Shown here piece by piece: positions 1-5,531 of a stretch of DNA of 8,482 nt. The translations under genes were made by a program, and so were the position numbers. The DNA comes from Campylobacteraceae bacterium (GTDB lineage: Bacteria > Campylobacterota > Campylobacteria > Campylobacterales > Sulfurovaceae), in assembly GCA_026985655.1 (NCBI GenBank), contig JALSQB010000173.1:1-8482 (forward strand). The letters are read 5' to 3'. Numbering within the stretch: position 1 is the stretch's first letter; each line of letters begins with the position of its first letter. A model generated the notes under the pieces. It was not told the DNA's origin and ran no database searches. It saw only the letters and a list, made by a program, of their open reading frames with translations.

Positions 1-373
1 GTGTAGGGACAATGCAACTGTTCTTCTTTTTGGCTGAAATGACACGGTGTATCATCTTGCTATCTAAACAACATCGTGCAATATCTGAAACCAAAACGTA
101 GGGGGTTTTTACATCTTTAAGTGCATTTTTGAGTGATTGCTGACGGCTATTACCTCCCTCAACAAATGTAAACTCTGCAAAGTTTGACATGGTGTGAATG
201 TCATCTTTAGAGGAGACAATTATGGTGTCTTGAAAGTTATTGATGGTTTGAAAATCATTAGCAACTTTAAGCCATAATGGTTGCACACCAATCCACAACC
301 ATTGCTTTTTAGGAGGCAGTTTGAAGCGTGAAGCCGAACCTGCTCCTAAGAGAATAAGCGTAATATCACTCAA
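1..373 (-). CDS. ispDF: IspD-type MEP cytidylyltransferase, N-terminal part (probably fused IspDF), truncated by window edge
   Basis: The N-terminal 124 codons of 2-C-methyl-D-erythritol 4-phosphate cytidylyltransferase, which makes CDP-methylerythritol in the cytoplasmic MEP isoprenoid pathway. Reading leftward from 373 gives an open frame to the edge. It has the nucleotide-binding start LILLGAGSASRF (residues 6-17) with Arg16, then PKKQW (Lys22/Lys23), the IspD signature FVEGGNSRQQSL (about 70-81) and SDIAR (96-100), which matches the family D-x-A-R metal/substrate motif. The start is TTG at 373: it opens the homologous N-terminus and has an AAAAAAGGA ribosome site (381-389) seven bases upstream. 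No ATG fits. In Campylobacterota this domain is normally fused to IspF; the fusion is inferred, because the IspF half lies outside the window. Downstream of thiE but probably with its own promoter. Confidence 0.88.
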   Translation of the reverse strand, partial: MSDITLILLGAGSASRFKLPPKKQWLWIGVQPLWLKVANDFQTINNFQDTIIVSSKDDIHTMSNFAEFTFVEGGNSRQQSLKNALKDVKTPYVLVSDIARCCLDSKMIHRVISAKKKNSCIVPT

Positions 374-402
374 TATTATTTCCTTTTTTAAAGTGTAACC
401 CA

Positions 403-408
403 ATTATA
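403..408 (-). promoter_or_regulatory. Candidate -10 box for ispDF
   Basis: A perfect TATAAT on the minus strand in the 87-nt gap between thiE and ispDF predicts transcription start near 396-397 and a leader of about 24 nt that keeps the ribosome site. No good -35 box is seen at the right distance (best is TGTTAC, 16 nt upstream). Campylobacterota sigma70 promoters often lack a clear -35, so the call rests mainly on the -10 and its position. Confidence 0.45.
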
Positions 409-460
409 CATATGGTAACCTTTAGTAACACTTTAATGGGATTAATCGTAACATAAAAAA

Positions 461-1084
461 TTACATTTCTAATAGTTTTAAGAGATTTTCACTCTTTTTT
501 TGTGAGATAGTGTTTTTTTCTAAGAATGCCGAAATCATAGCAATACCATCAACTGTTGGAATCTCGATGAGTTGTTGAATGTTTTCTAAATCTATCCCCC
601 CAATCACCACAATAGGGTAGGGAACATTTTGTGACCATTTTTTTAACTCTTCAATGCCTACGGTGTCATAAGCTACTACTTTAGAAGTTGTTTCAAAAAT
701 AGGGCCAATTGCCAAGTAAGACGGCTCTATTTCAAGTGCCATTTCTATCTCTTTTGTCGTGTGTGTACTGACTCCTAAGCGAATGTTTGCTTGGTGAATA
801 GCATTTAAATCAGCATCGACTAAATCCTCTTGACCTAAGTGAATACCATAGGCTTTATGTTGTATGGCAAGTTCCCAAAAGTCATTAATAAAAAGTCTGG
901 CTTTGTGCTTGTTTGAAATTTCAATGGCTTTGATTATCTCTTCTTCTAAGGCTTTTTCTTTTAAATCTTTGACCCTTAATTGAGCTGTTGTGATGCCCAA
1001 TGCAAAAAGCGTTTCAAGTTTATTGGCTCTATCGACTAAAGGATAGAGTCCCAAAGGGGTGTTGCCACAGTTTAAAAATTTCAT
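461..1084 (-). CDS. thiE: Thiamine-phosphate synthase
   Basis: Joins HMP pyrophosphate to the thiazole carboxylate phosphate to give thiamine monophosphate, the step that unites both branches of the pathway. The 207-residue length is normal for this TIM-barrel enzyme. Visible family motifs in order: QLRVKD (35-40), FINDFW (65-70), GIHLGQEDL (80-88), GVSTH (104-108), GPIFETTSK (127-135, phosphate/diphosphate region), IGGI (161-164) and GIAMISA (180-186). The GLYPLVD opening and the ND-F/Y-W plus HLGQEDL pattern resemble the subfamily found in Escherichia coli and alphaproteobacteria more than the Bacillus type. The ATG shares one base with the thiG stop (TAATG), so translation is probably coupled. 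Last thi gene of the operon; no convincing terminator hairpin follows, only a short T run just after the stop. Confidence 0.95.
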   Translation of the reverse strand: MKFLNCGNTPLGLYPLVDRANKLETLFALGITTAQLRVKDLKEKALEEEIIKAIEISNKHKARLFINDFWELAIQHKAYGIHLGQEDLVDADLNAIHQANIRLGVSTHTTKEIEMALEIEPSYLAIGPIFETTSKVVAYDTVGIEELKKWSQNVPYPIVVIGGIDLENIQQLIEIPTVDGIAMISAFLEKNTISQKKSENLLKLLEM

Positions 1085-1878
1085 TATTTAAATTGATGCC
1101 AAAAAGGTGTACCAATGGTAGGGGTAGATGGACTCGCAAACTCACGCTCTTGCATCGTACCCGCCTCGTAGCCTAAACGACCTGCTTGGGTGGCATATTT
1201 AAATGCTTTTGCCATTTTGACAGGGTCTTGTGCTAGGGCAATGGCAGAGTTCAATAAAATGCCATCATATCCTAACTGCATGGCTTCCACGGCATCACTT
1301 GGTTTTCCTATTCCTGCATCGACAATGAGTTTAAGTTCTGGGAACTGCTTTCTAATGGCTTTTAGATTACTTGGATTCATCAACCCTTGACCAGAACCAA
1401 TGGGAGAACCCCAAGGCATTAAGATTTTACACCCTACATTGGCTAAACGTTTGGCGACTACTAAATCATCGGTTGTGTATGGAAAAACCTCAAAACCCTC
1501 TTCAATAAGAACTTCAGCAGCTTTAACGGTTTCAAAAGGGTCGGGCTGTAAGTTGTATTGGTCACCGATGACTTCTAGTTTTATCCAATTTGTTCCAAAA
1601 ACCTCTCGTGCCATTTGGGCTGTGGTAATGGCTTCTTTGGCAGAGTGACACCCTGCTGTGTTGGGCAATACATTAATATTAAGCTCTTTAATAATGTCCC
1701 AAAAGTTATTACCTCCACCATCTCCTGCTGATTGACGACGCAGTGCCACGGTAACAATCTGGGCTTCACTCTCTTTAATTGCCTCTTCCATATTGGCAGG
1801 GCTAGGGTAGAGGGCTGAACCGATAAGCATTCTGCTTGTTAATGTTTTTCCCCCGATTTCCCAACTATCTTGATGCAT
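1084..1878 (-). CDS. thiG: Thiazole synthase
   Basis: Forms the thiazole phosphate ring from 1-deoxy-D-xylulose 5-phosphate, dehydroglycine and ThiS-thiocarboxylate sulfur. At 264 residues it is near full family length. The Schiff-base lysine is Lys100 in WIKLEVIGD (98-106). Other markers are LRRQSAGDGGG (46-56), LPNTAGC (71-77), MPWGSPIGSGQG (154-165), VDAGIGKPSDA (186-196) and LLNSAIA (208-214). The usual LGTGK(Y/F) near the N-terminus is replaced by IGSALYPSP (19-27), and the protein ends in STPTIGTPFW. Both features recall the alphaproteobacterial ThiG subgroup rather than Campylobacter jejuni ThiG (comparison from memory). The start follows the thiS stop by one base and uses a ribosome site located inside thiS. 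Confidence 0.96.
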   Translation of the reverse strand: MHQDSWEIGGKTLTSRMLIGSALYPSPANMEEAIKESEAQIVTVALRRQSAGDGGGNNFWDIIKELNINVLPNTAGCHSAKEAITTAQMAREVFGTNWIKLEVIGDQYNLQPDPFETVKAAEVLIEEGFEVFPYTTDDLVVAKRLANVGCKILMPWGSPIGSGQGLMNPSNLKAIRKQFPELKLIVDAGIGKPSDAVEAMQLGYDGILLNSAIALAQDPVKMAKAFKYATQAGRLGYEAGTMQEREFASPSTPTIGTPFWHQFK

Positions 1879-1879
1879 T

Positions 1880-2083
1880 TTATCCTCCTTGGACTGGTGC
1901 TAAAATATCTATGGTGTCACCATCATTAACGATGGTTTGTTCATACTTTTTAATAGAAACAAAAGTAGTGTTCACTGCTATGGCAAAGCCTTGTTGTTTG
2001 TACTCTAGTACTTCTATTAACTGCTTAATATTGAGATTTTTCTCTATCTCTTTCATTTCACCATTGACGGAAACTTTTATCAT
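1880..2083 (-). CDS. thiS: Sulfur carrier protein ThiS
   Basis: A 67-residue ubiquitin-fold sulfur carrier. Its C-terminal glycine is adenylated by ThiF-type enzymes and converted to a thiocarboxylate that donates sulfur to ThiG. The essential Gly-Gly end is present (ILAPVQGG, 60-67), as are GFAIAVN (32-38) and NDGDTIDIL (53-61), all typical of the family. The start overlaps the thiO stop by four bases (ATGA), a coupling arrangement. No thiF lies in this window, so the activating enzyme must be encoded elsewhere or replaced by a MoeB-like protein (inference). Confidence 0.96.
   Translation of the reverse strand: MIKVSVNGEMKEIEKNLNIKQLIEVLEYKQQGFAIAVNTTFVSIKKYEQTIVNDGDTIDILAPVQGG
1883..1890 (-). 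promoter_or_regulatory. thiG ribosome-binding site inside the thiS Gly-Gly codons
   Basis: AAGGAGGA, an almost ideal Shine-Dalgarno sequence, lies four bases before the thiG ATG. The same bases encode the last residues of ThiS: the GGA GGA codons are the functional C-terminal diglycine. It fixes the thiG start and ties thiG initiation to ribosomes finishing thiS. Confidence 0.85.
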
Positions 2084-3108
2084 GTGTTTATTCCTTCATT
2101 TAAAGCTTTTTCCACAATTGCAGGGGCTAAGAGGTAGCCATGCCGATAAAGCCCATTGATGCGTGTGAGTTTTTCACCTTGCTCAATATTGGGTAGATTG
2201 TCTTTTAGTGTTGGACGACAATTGGTAAGCATTTTGACTATTCGTGCTTCTGCAAACCCTGTGTGCATGGAGTAAACAGCAGAAAGAAGTTCCAGTGAAG
2301 AACGTACCGATACTTCACTTCTATCTTCACTCTCTATTTCGGTTGCTCCAATAACATAACGGTTGTTTTGTCGTGGTACAATGTAGATTTTGTAGCGTGG
2401 GTGAAGCATTCGTGTTGGACGTTTGATGTTTACTTCAGGTGCGTCCAACCAAAGCACTTCTCCTCTAACGCCTCGTAAGTTTTTCACTTGTTCATTTGCC
2501 CCTAATCCACGCGAATCAAAGACCCAATCAAATTTTTCTGTTGTGTTATTAAAAGAGATAGCCCCTTCTGAAACGGAATCTACTTTAGTCTCTTGATGCC
2601 ACGTAACATTTTGATGGTTCAATAGGTATTCAGTAGAGCGTTGCATAAAGCGTTGGGCATCGACTTGTCCCTCATGAGGAATATAAAAAGCTTTGTTGTG
2701 TTGTTCAAGGTCAGGTTCAAGGGCGATAATGCCCGTTCTATCGAGTAGTTGAATATCTTTAGCTTCTTCTACTTTTGATTTTAATGTAGCAATAAAATGG
2801 TCAAGTTCAGAGTAGTCTTGTGGGTGAGCTGTAATGATGCTCCCCTCTAATTGATAAGCATCTTCAAGTCCAATACTTTTTAAAAGAGGCAACCAAAGTT
2901 CTATGGAGCGTTTTCCATGTTTAAAAATGACCGATTCAGCTGTTTCAAGCTCTGCAAAGGCAGCTAACATGCCAGCTGCTGTCATGCCAGCTGCTTTTTC
3001 TCCATTGGCTTGGTCTTCGTCAAACAGTGTTAAGGTGTGTCCCTCTTGGAGTAGATTTAAGGCTAAAACTCTTCCAACAAGTCCTACACCTGCAATTGCG
3101 ATGTTCAT
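2080..3108 (-). CDS. thiO: Glycine oxidase ThiO (FAD-dependent)
   Basis: An FAD enzyme of the D-amino-acid-oxidase (DAO) fold that oxidises glycine with O2 to iminoacetate (dehydroglycine) for ThiG. It replaces the radical-SAM ThiH route. The 342 residues begin with the dinucleotide-binding fold IAGVGLVGRVLA (5-16; GxGxxG at Gly7-Gly12), followed by AAGMTAAGML (39-48), the mid-domain GVRGEV (213-218), IVPR (243-246) and GATEIES (254-260), and the C-terminal flavin/substrate segment CRPTLKDN (297-304) with GLYRHGYLLAPA (319-330). The pattern RPTRMLHPR…YIVPR and LYRHG resembles alphaproteobacterial ThiO. The ATG has an AAAGGGA ribosome site about six bases upstream. Use of an oxygen-dependent enzyme suggests a host that meets O2 (inference). 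A generic DAO-family oxidase would be the alternative, but the position between thiC and thiS settles it. Confidence 0.92.
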   Translation of the reverse strand: MNIAIAGVGLVGRVLALNLLQEGHTLTLFDEDQANGEKAAGMTAAGMLAAFAELETAESVIFKHGKRSIELWLPLLKSIGLEDAYQLEGSIITAHPQDYSELDHFIATLKSKVEEAKDIQLLDRTGIIALEPDLEQHNKAFYIPHEGQVDAQRFMQRSTEYLLNHQNVTWHQETKVDSVSEGAISFNNTTEKFDWVFDSRGLGANEQVKNLRGVRGEVLWLDAPEVNIKRPTRMLHPRYKIYIVPRQNNRYVIGATEIESEDRSEVSVRSSLELLSAVYSMHTGFAEARIVKMLTNCRPTLKDNLPNIEQGEKLTRINGLYRHGYLLAPAIVEKALNEGINT

Positions 3109-3125
3109 TTATTTCCCTTTACTAT

Positions 3126-3154
3126 AAAATTTGAGATTGAAAGTCTCAAATTTT
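3126..3154 (-). terminator. AT-rich hairpin in the thiC-thiO gap (possible attenuator or partial terminator)
   Basis: A perfect 11-bp inverted repeat: AAAATTTGAGA at 3126-3136 and TCTCAAATTTT at 3144-3154, with a 7-nt loop. On the operon transcript the stem is followed by UUUUAUAG, so it could pause or partly terminate transcription after thiC. It could equally stabilise a processed thiC end. With only three G-C pairs and a short U run, strong termination is doubtful. It ends just upstream of the thiO ribosome site. Confidence 0.5.
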
Positions 3155-3180
3155 TCATTTAGTTTGGTAAGAAGTCTATT

Positions 3181-3213
3181 GGGCAAAGGGCAGACACGGA
3201 GGTCGCCCCTACA
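3181..3213. repeat. Small GC-rich hairpin repeat abutting the thiC stop codon
   Basis: GGGCAGAC (3188-3195) pairs with GTCGCCC (3202-3208) apart from one bulged A, around a six-base loop. A second GGGC copy lies at 3181-3184. On the minus strand it reads TTGTAGGGGCGACC…, which resembles short dispersed GTAGGGGCGACC/GGTCGCCC hairpins that I recall from many bacterial genomes. It is markedly richer in G+C than its AT-rich surroundings. Its TAG forms the thiC stop. Other copies cannot be checked here. Confidence 0.5.
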
Positions 3214-5092
3214 ATTTTATTTTGTCAGCTTCAACGTAAACTTCGCTTCCCATCTCTTTAAATTTAGCCGACATTTCGTCCATTCCTTGTTGGATTTCTA
3301 ATTCATCAGAATACTCTCTAACATCAGCAGAAATTTTCATAGAACAGAATTTTGGTCCACACATTGAACAGAAGTGTGCTACTTTAGCAGCTTCGAGTGG
3401 CATGGTTTCATCGTGGTAATCTCTGGCACGTTCAGGGTCAAGACCAATGTTAAATTGATCAACCCATCTAAATTCAAATCGTGCTAAACTCATGGCATCA
3501 TCTCTGGCTCTGGCACCTGGATGACCTTTGGCAACATCAGCAGCGTGAGCTGCGATTTTGTACGTAATAAGTCCCTCTTTTACATCTTCTCTGTTTGGCA
3601 GACCCAAGTGTTCTTTTGGCGTAACATAACAGAGCATGGCACATCCGTACCAACCAATCATCGCTGCTCCAATTCCTGAAGTGAAGTGGTCATAACCTGG
3701 AGCTATGTCAGTAGTCAAGGGCCCAAGTGTGTAGAATGGTGCTTCGTGACAAACGTCAAGTTGCTTGTCCATGTTCTCTTTAATCATGTGCATGGGTACA
3801 TGACCTGGCCCTTCGATGAGGGTTTGCACATCATGTTCCCATGCAATTTTGGTTAAGCGTCCTAGCTCTTCAAGTTCACCAAATTGTGCTTCATCATTGG
3901 CATCTGCTCCACTTCCTGGACGTAAACCATCTCCTAGAGAGAAAGTGACATCATAGGTTTTCATAATTTCACAAATATCTTCAAAGTGTGTGTTTAAGAA
4001 ATTCTCTTTGTGGTGATGAATCATCCATTTAGCCATAATTGCCCCACCACGACTTACAATTCCTGTTACCCGTTTAGCCGTCATTGGTACATGGTGCAAA
4101 AGAAGCCCTGCGTGAATGGTAAAGTAATCTACCCCTTGCTCTGCTTGTTCAATCAAAGTATCACGGAACACTTCCCAAGTTAGGTCTTCAGCAATTCCAT
4201 TTACTTTTTCAAGTGCTTGGTAGATTGGTACAGTTCCAATTGGCGTTGGAGAGTTTCTTAAAATCCAGTCACGAGTGGTGTGAATGTTTTTACCTGTACT
4301 TAAATCCATAACGGTATCAGCTCCCCAACGTGTGGACCATACCATCTTTTCTACCTCTTCAGCAATACTTGACGTGGTCGCCGAGTTACCAATGTTGGCG
4401 TTTACTTTAACCAAGAAATTACGCCCAATAATCATAGGCTCTACCTCTGGGTGGTTAATGTTACAAGGAATAACAGCACGACCAGCAGCTACTTCTTGAC
4501 GTACAAATTCAGCGGTGATTTGTTTTGGTAGGTTTGCGCCAAAGTTCTCCCCTTTTAAACGCTCTTCACGCTCTGGGTCACTTAGGTATCGCTCACTCAT
4601 AGCTGCATCTTGGTTCTCACGCAAAGCGATGAATTCCATCTCTGGGGTAATAATTCCTTGACGTGCATACCACATTTGAGAAACGTTACCACCTTTCCCG
4701 TCTTTTCCTTTTTTAGCTCTTAATGGAGTTCTTACTAGACCTGTTGCTCCTGCTGTTACAAAGTCGAGTTGTTCATCTGTTTTGTAGCCATTATCCACAG
4801 GAGCCATGATACGCCCCTCATACTCTTCAACATCACCACGCCCCATAATCCACTCTTTTCTAATCGCAGGAATTCCTTGCTCAACGTCAATTTCAACTGT
4901 TGGGTCTGTGTAGGGTCCAGAGGTGTCATAAACTCTTAGTTTACTTTCATCTCCTAGTAAAATCTCTCTTACAGGAACACGAATGTCTTTGTGAATTTCA
5001 CCCTCTAAGTAAACTTTGGTAGAAGCGGGAAAAGGTTCACGCGTGAGTTCATCGTTTGATGTGGTAAATTTGTCTTTAAATGCTTTGGTCAT
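3209..5092 (-). CDS. thiC: Phosphomethylpyrimidine synthase (HMP-P synthase)
   Basis: A radical-SAM [4Fe-4S] enzyme that rearranges 5-aminoimidazole ribotide into hydroxymethylpyrimidine phosphate, the pyrimidine half of thiamine. At 627 residues it is the long form with the extra N-terminal domain (as in Escherichia coli, about 630). Landmarks are NANIGNS (231-237), LSTGKNIHTTR (264-274), SRGGAIMAKW (347-356), SLGDGLRPG (385-393) and EGPGHVPMHMI (427-437). The C-terminal cluster motif is CSMCGPKFC, a CX2CX4C with Cys575, Cys578 and Cys583. The ATG at 5092 has AGAAGGA (5102-5108) as ribosome site. It is the first gene after a TPP riboswitch. The stop codon coincides with a small GC-rich repeat, so the last two or three residues may not be ancestral. 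Confidence 0.98.
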   Translation of the reverse strand: MTKAFKDKFTTSNDELTREPFPASTKVYLEGEIHKDIRVPVREILLGDESKLRVYDTSGPYTDPTVEIDVEQGIPAIRKEWIMGRGDVEEYEGRIMAPVDNGYKTDEQLDFVTAGATGLVRTPLRAKKGKDGKGGNVSQMWYARQGIITPEMEFIALRENQDAAMSERYLSDPEREERLKGENFGANLPKQITAEFVRQEVAAGRAVIPCNINHPEVEPMIIGRNFLVKVNANIGNSATTSSIAEEVEKMVWSTRWGADTVMDLSTGKNIHTTRDWILRNSPTPIGTVPIYQALEKVNGIAEDLTWEVFRDTLIEQAEQGVDYFTIHAGLLLHHVPMTAKRVTGIVSRGGAIMAKWMIHHHKENFLNTHFEDICEIMKTYDVTFSLGDGLRPGSGADANDEAQFGELEELGRLTKIAWEHDVQTLIEGPGHVPMHMIKENMDKQLDVCHEAPFYTLGPLTTDIAPGYDHFTSGIGAAMIGWYGCAMLCYVTPKEHLGLPNREDVKEGLITYKIAAHAADVAKGHPGARARDDAMSLARFEFRWVDQFNIGLDPERARDYHDETMPLEAAKVAHFCSMCGPKFCSMKISADVREYSDELEIQQGMDEMSAKFKEMGSEVYVEADKIKL

Positions 5093-5101
5093 AACTTTAT
5101 A

Positions 5102-5204
5102 TCCTTCTATATGTAGAGGCAGAAAGTAAGAGGAATGATTTTAGAAGAACAGAAGATTTGAGGGAATACTCCCTATAAATATTATGTTTTAAATTACAAA
5201 AAGT
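5102..5204 (-). promoter_or_regulatory. Expression platform of the thiC riboswitch with candidate anti-ribosome-site pairing
   Basis: About 100 nt between the aptamer and thiC. The ribosome site AGAAGGA (5102-5108) can pair over seven bases, with one G-U, with UUCUUCU (5143-5149). That segment plus its flanking G (GUUCUUCU, 5143-5150) can instead pair with the 3' strand of aptamer stem P1, AGAGAAC (5203-5209), with one bulged U. A further small hairpin, AGGGA-GTAT-TCCCT, lies at 5161-5174 with no U run after it. The mutually exclusive pairings suggest translational control; this is inference from hand pairing. Confidence 0.5.
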
Positions 5205-5294
5205 TCTCTTCCTTACGCCAATGTTAATTGGTTCAAGTTCAACGGGACTAGCCAACTAGGCTATCTCAGCTATTTTAAATAGCACCCCGAGAGA
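5205..5294 (-). ncRNA. TPP riboswitch (THI element) aptamer
   Basis: The minus strand carries the THI-element consensus in order: CGGGGTGC, a short P3 hairpin (GCTATT-TAA-AATAGC), CTGAGA, CCCGTTGAAC, TTGAACC, the P4/P5 arm CCAAT…TTGG, and GGCGTAAGGAA. Closing stem P1 is formed by TCTCT (5290-5294) and AGAGA (5205-5209). An optional side stem (P3a) is seen as TAGCC-TAGTT-GGCTA at 5249-5263. The aptamer binds thiamine pyrophosphate and normally lowers expression of the downstream genes. It sits directly upstream of thiC, so the whole thiCOSGE operon should be TPP-repressed. Confidence 0.95.
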
Positions 5295-5304
5295 TGAATA
5301 TTAG

Positions 5305-5311
5305 ATTTATA
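5305..5311 (-). promoter_or_regulatory. Possible -10 element of the thi operon
   Basis: A TATAAAT on the minus strand lies about 10 nt upstream of riboswitch stem P1, where a transcript start should be. No recognisable -35 is visible. The upstream sequence is T/A-rich, as in many Campylobacterota promoters. In such AT-rich DNA a match like this is easy to find by chance. Confidence 0.35.
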
Positions 5312-5381
5312 GCTGATACTACATTTATTTTTACTTAAAAATATTTAATATTATCAAGTGACTCTATAAAAATGTTATATA

Positions 5382-5427
5382 ATTATGTTAAAAAATGTTA
5401 AATAATATTTATATTTTTTAACATAAT
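5382..5427. promoter_or_regulatory. Perfect 15-bp inverted repeat between thiC and the porin gene
   Basis: ATTATGTTAAAAAAT (5382-5396) is repeated exactly in inverted form at 5413-5427, with a 16-nt centre. Two further ATGTTA copies occur at 5372-5377 and 5395-5400. It ends 43 bp before the porin -35 box and lies upstream of both divergent promoters. It could be an operator or a cruciform-forming element. The core ATGTTA/TAACAT matches no regulator site I can name with confidence. Confidence 0.5.
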
Positions 5428-5469
5428 GAGGAATAAGATAAATCTTTTTTTAAAATTAAGCAATAATTC

Positions 5470-5498
5470 TTGATATTTTCTTTTTTTTAGATTATACT
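5470..5498 (+). promoter_or_regulatory. Sigma70-type promoter of the porin gene
   Basis: TTGATA (5470-5475) and TATACT (5493-5498) are separated by exactly 17 bp, a near-consensus vegetative promoter. The predicted transcript start near 5505 leaves a leader of about 27 nt with AAAAGGAG (5517-5524) seven bases before the ATG. A T-rich block lies between the boxes. Fits a strongly expressed outer-membrane protein gene. Confidence 0.8.
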
Positions 5499-5531
5499 AG
5501 GATACATTTTAATTACAAAAGGAGTAAATAA

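Noticed and set aside
1581..1769. Second minus-strand frame inside thiG
   Set aside because: Fully contained in thiG in another frame, with no family resemblance.
1190..2159. Plus-strand open frames opposite thiG and thiS (1190-1390, 1400-1648, 1836-2159)
   Set aside because: They lie antisense to well-conserved genes, have no recognisable domains and lack good ribosome sites; shadows of thiG/thiS coding bias.
2903..4499. Plus-strand frames opposite thiO (2903-3127) and thiC (4284-4499)
   Set aside because: Antisense to conserved coding sequence with low-information composition.
461..5092. Possible frameshift or pseudogene in the thi operon
   Set aside because: All five proteins are full length with intact catalytic motifs and normal junctions.
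5372..5427. Fur, PerR or NikR box
   Set aside because: The repeat core ATGTTA…TAACAT does not fit the consensus sites I know for these metal regulators.
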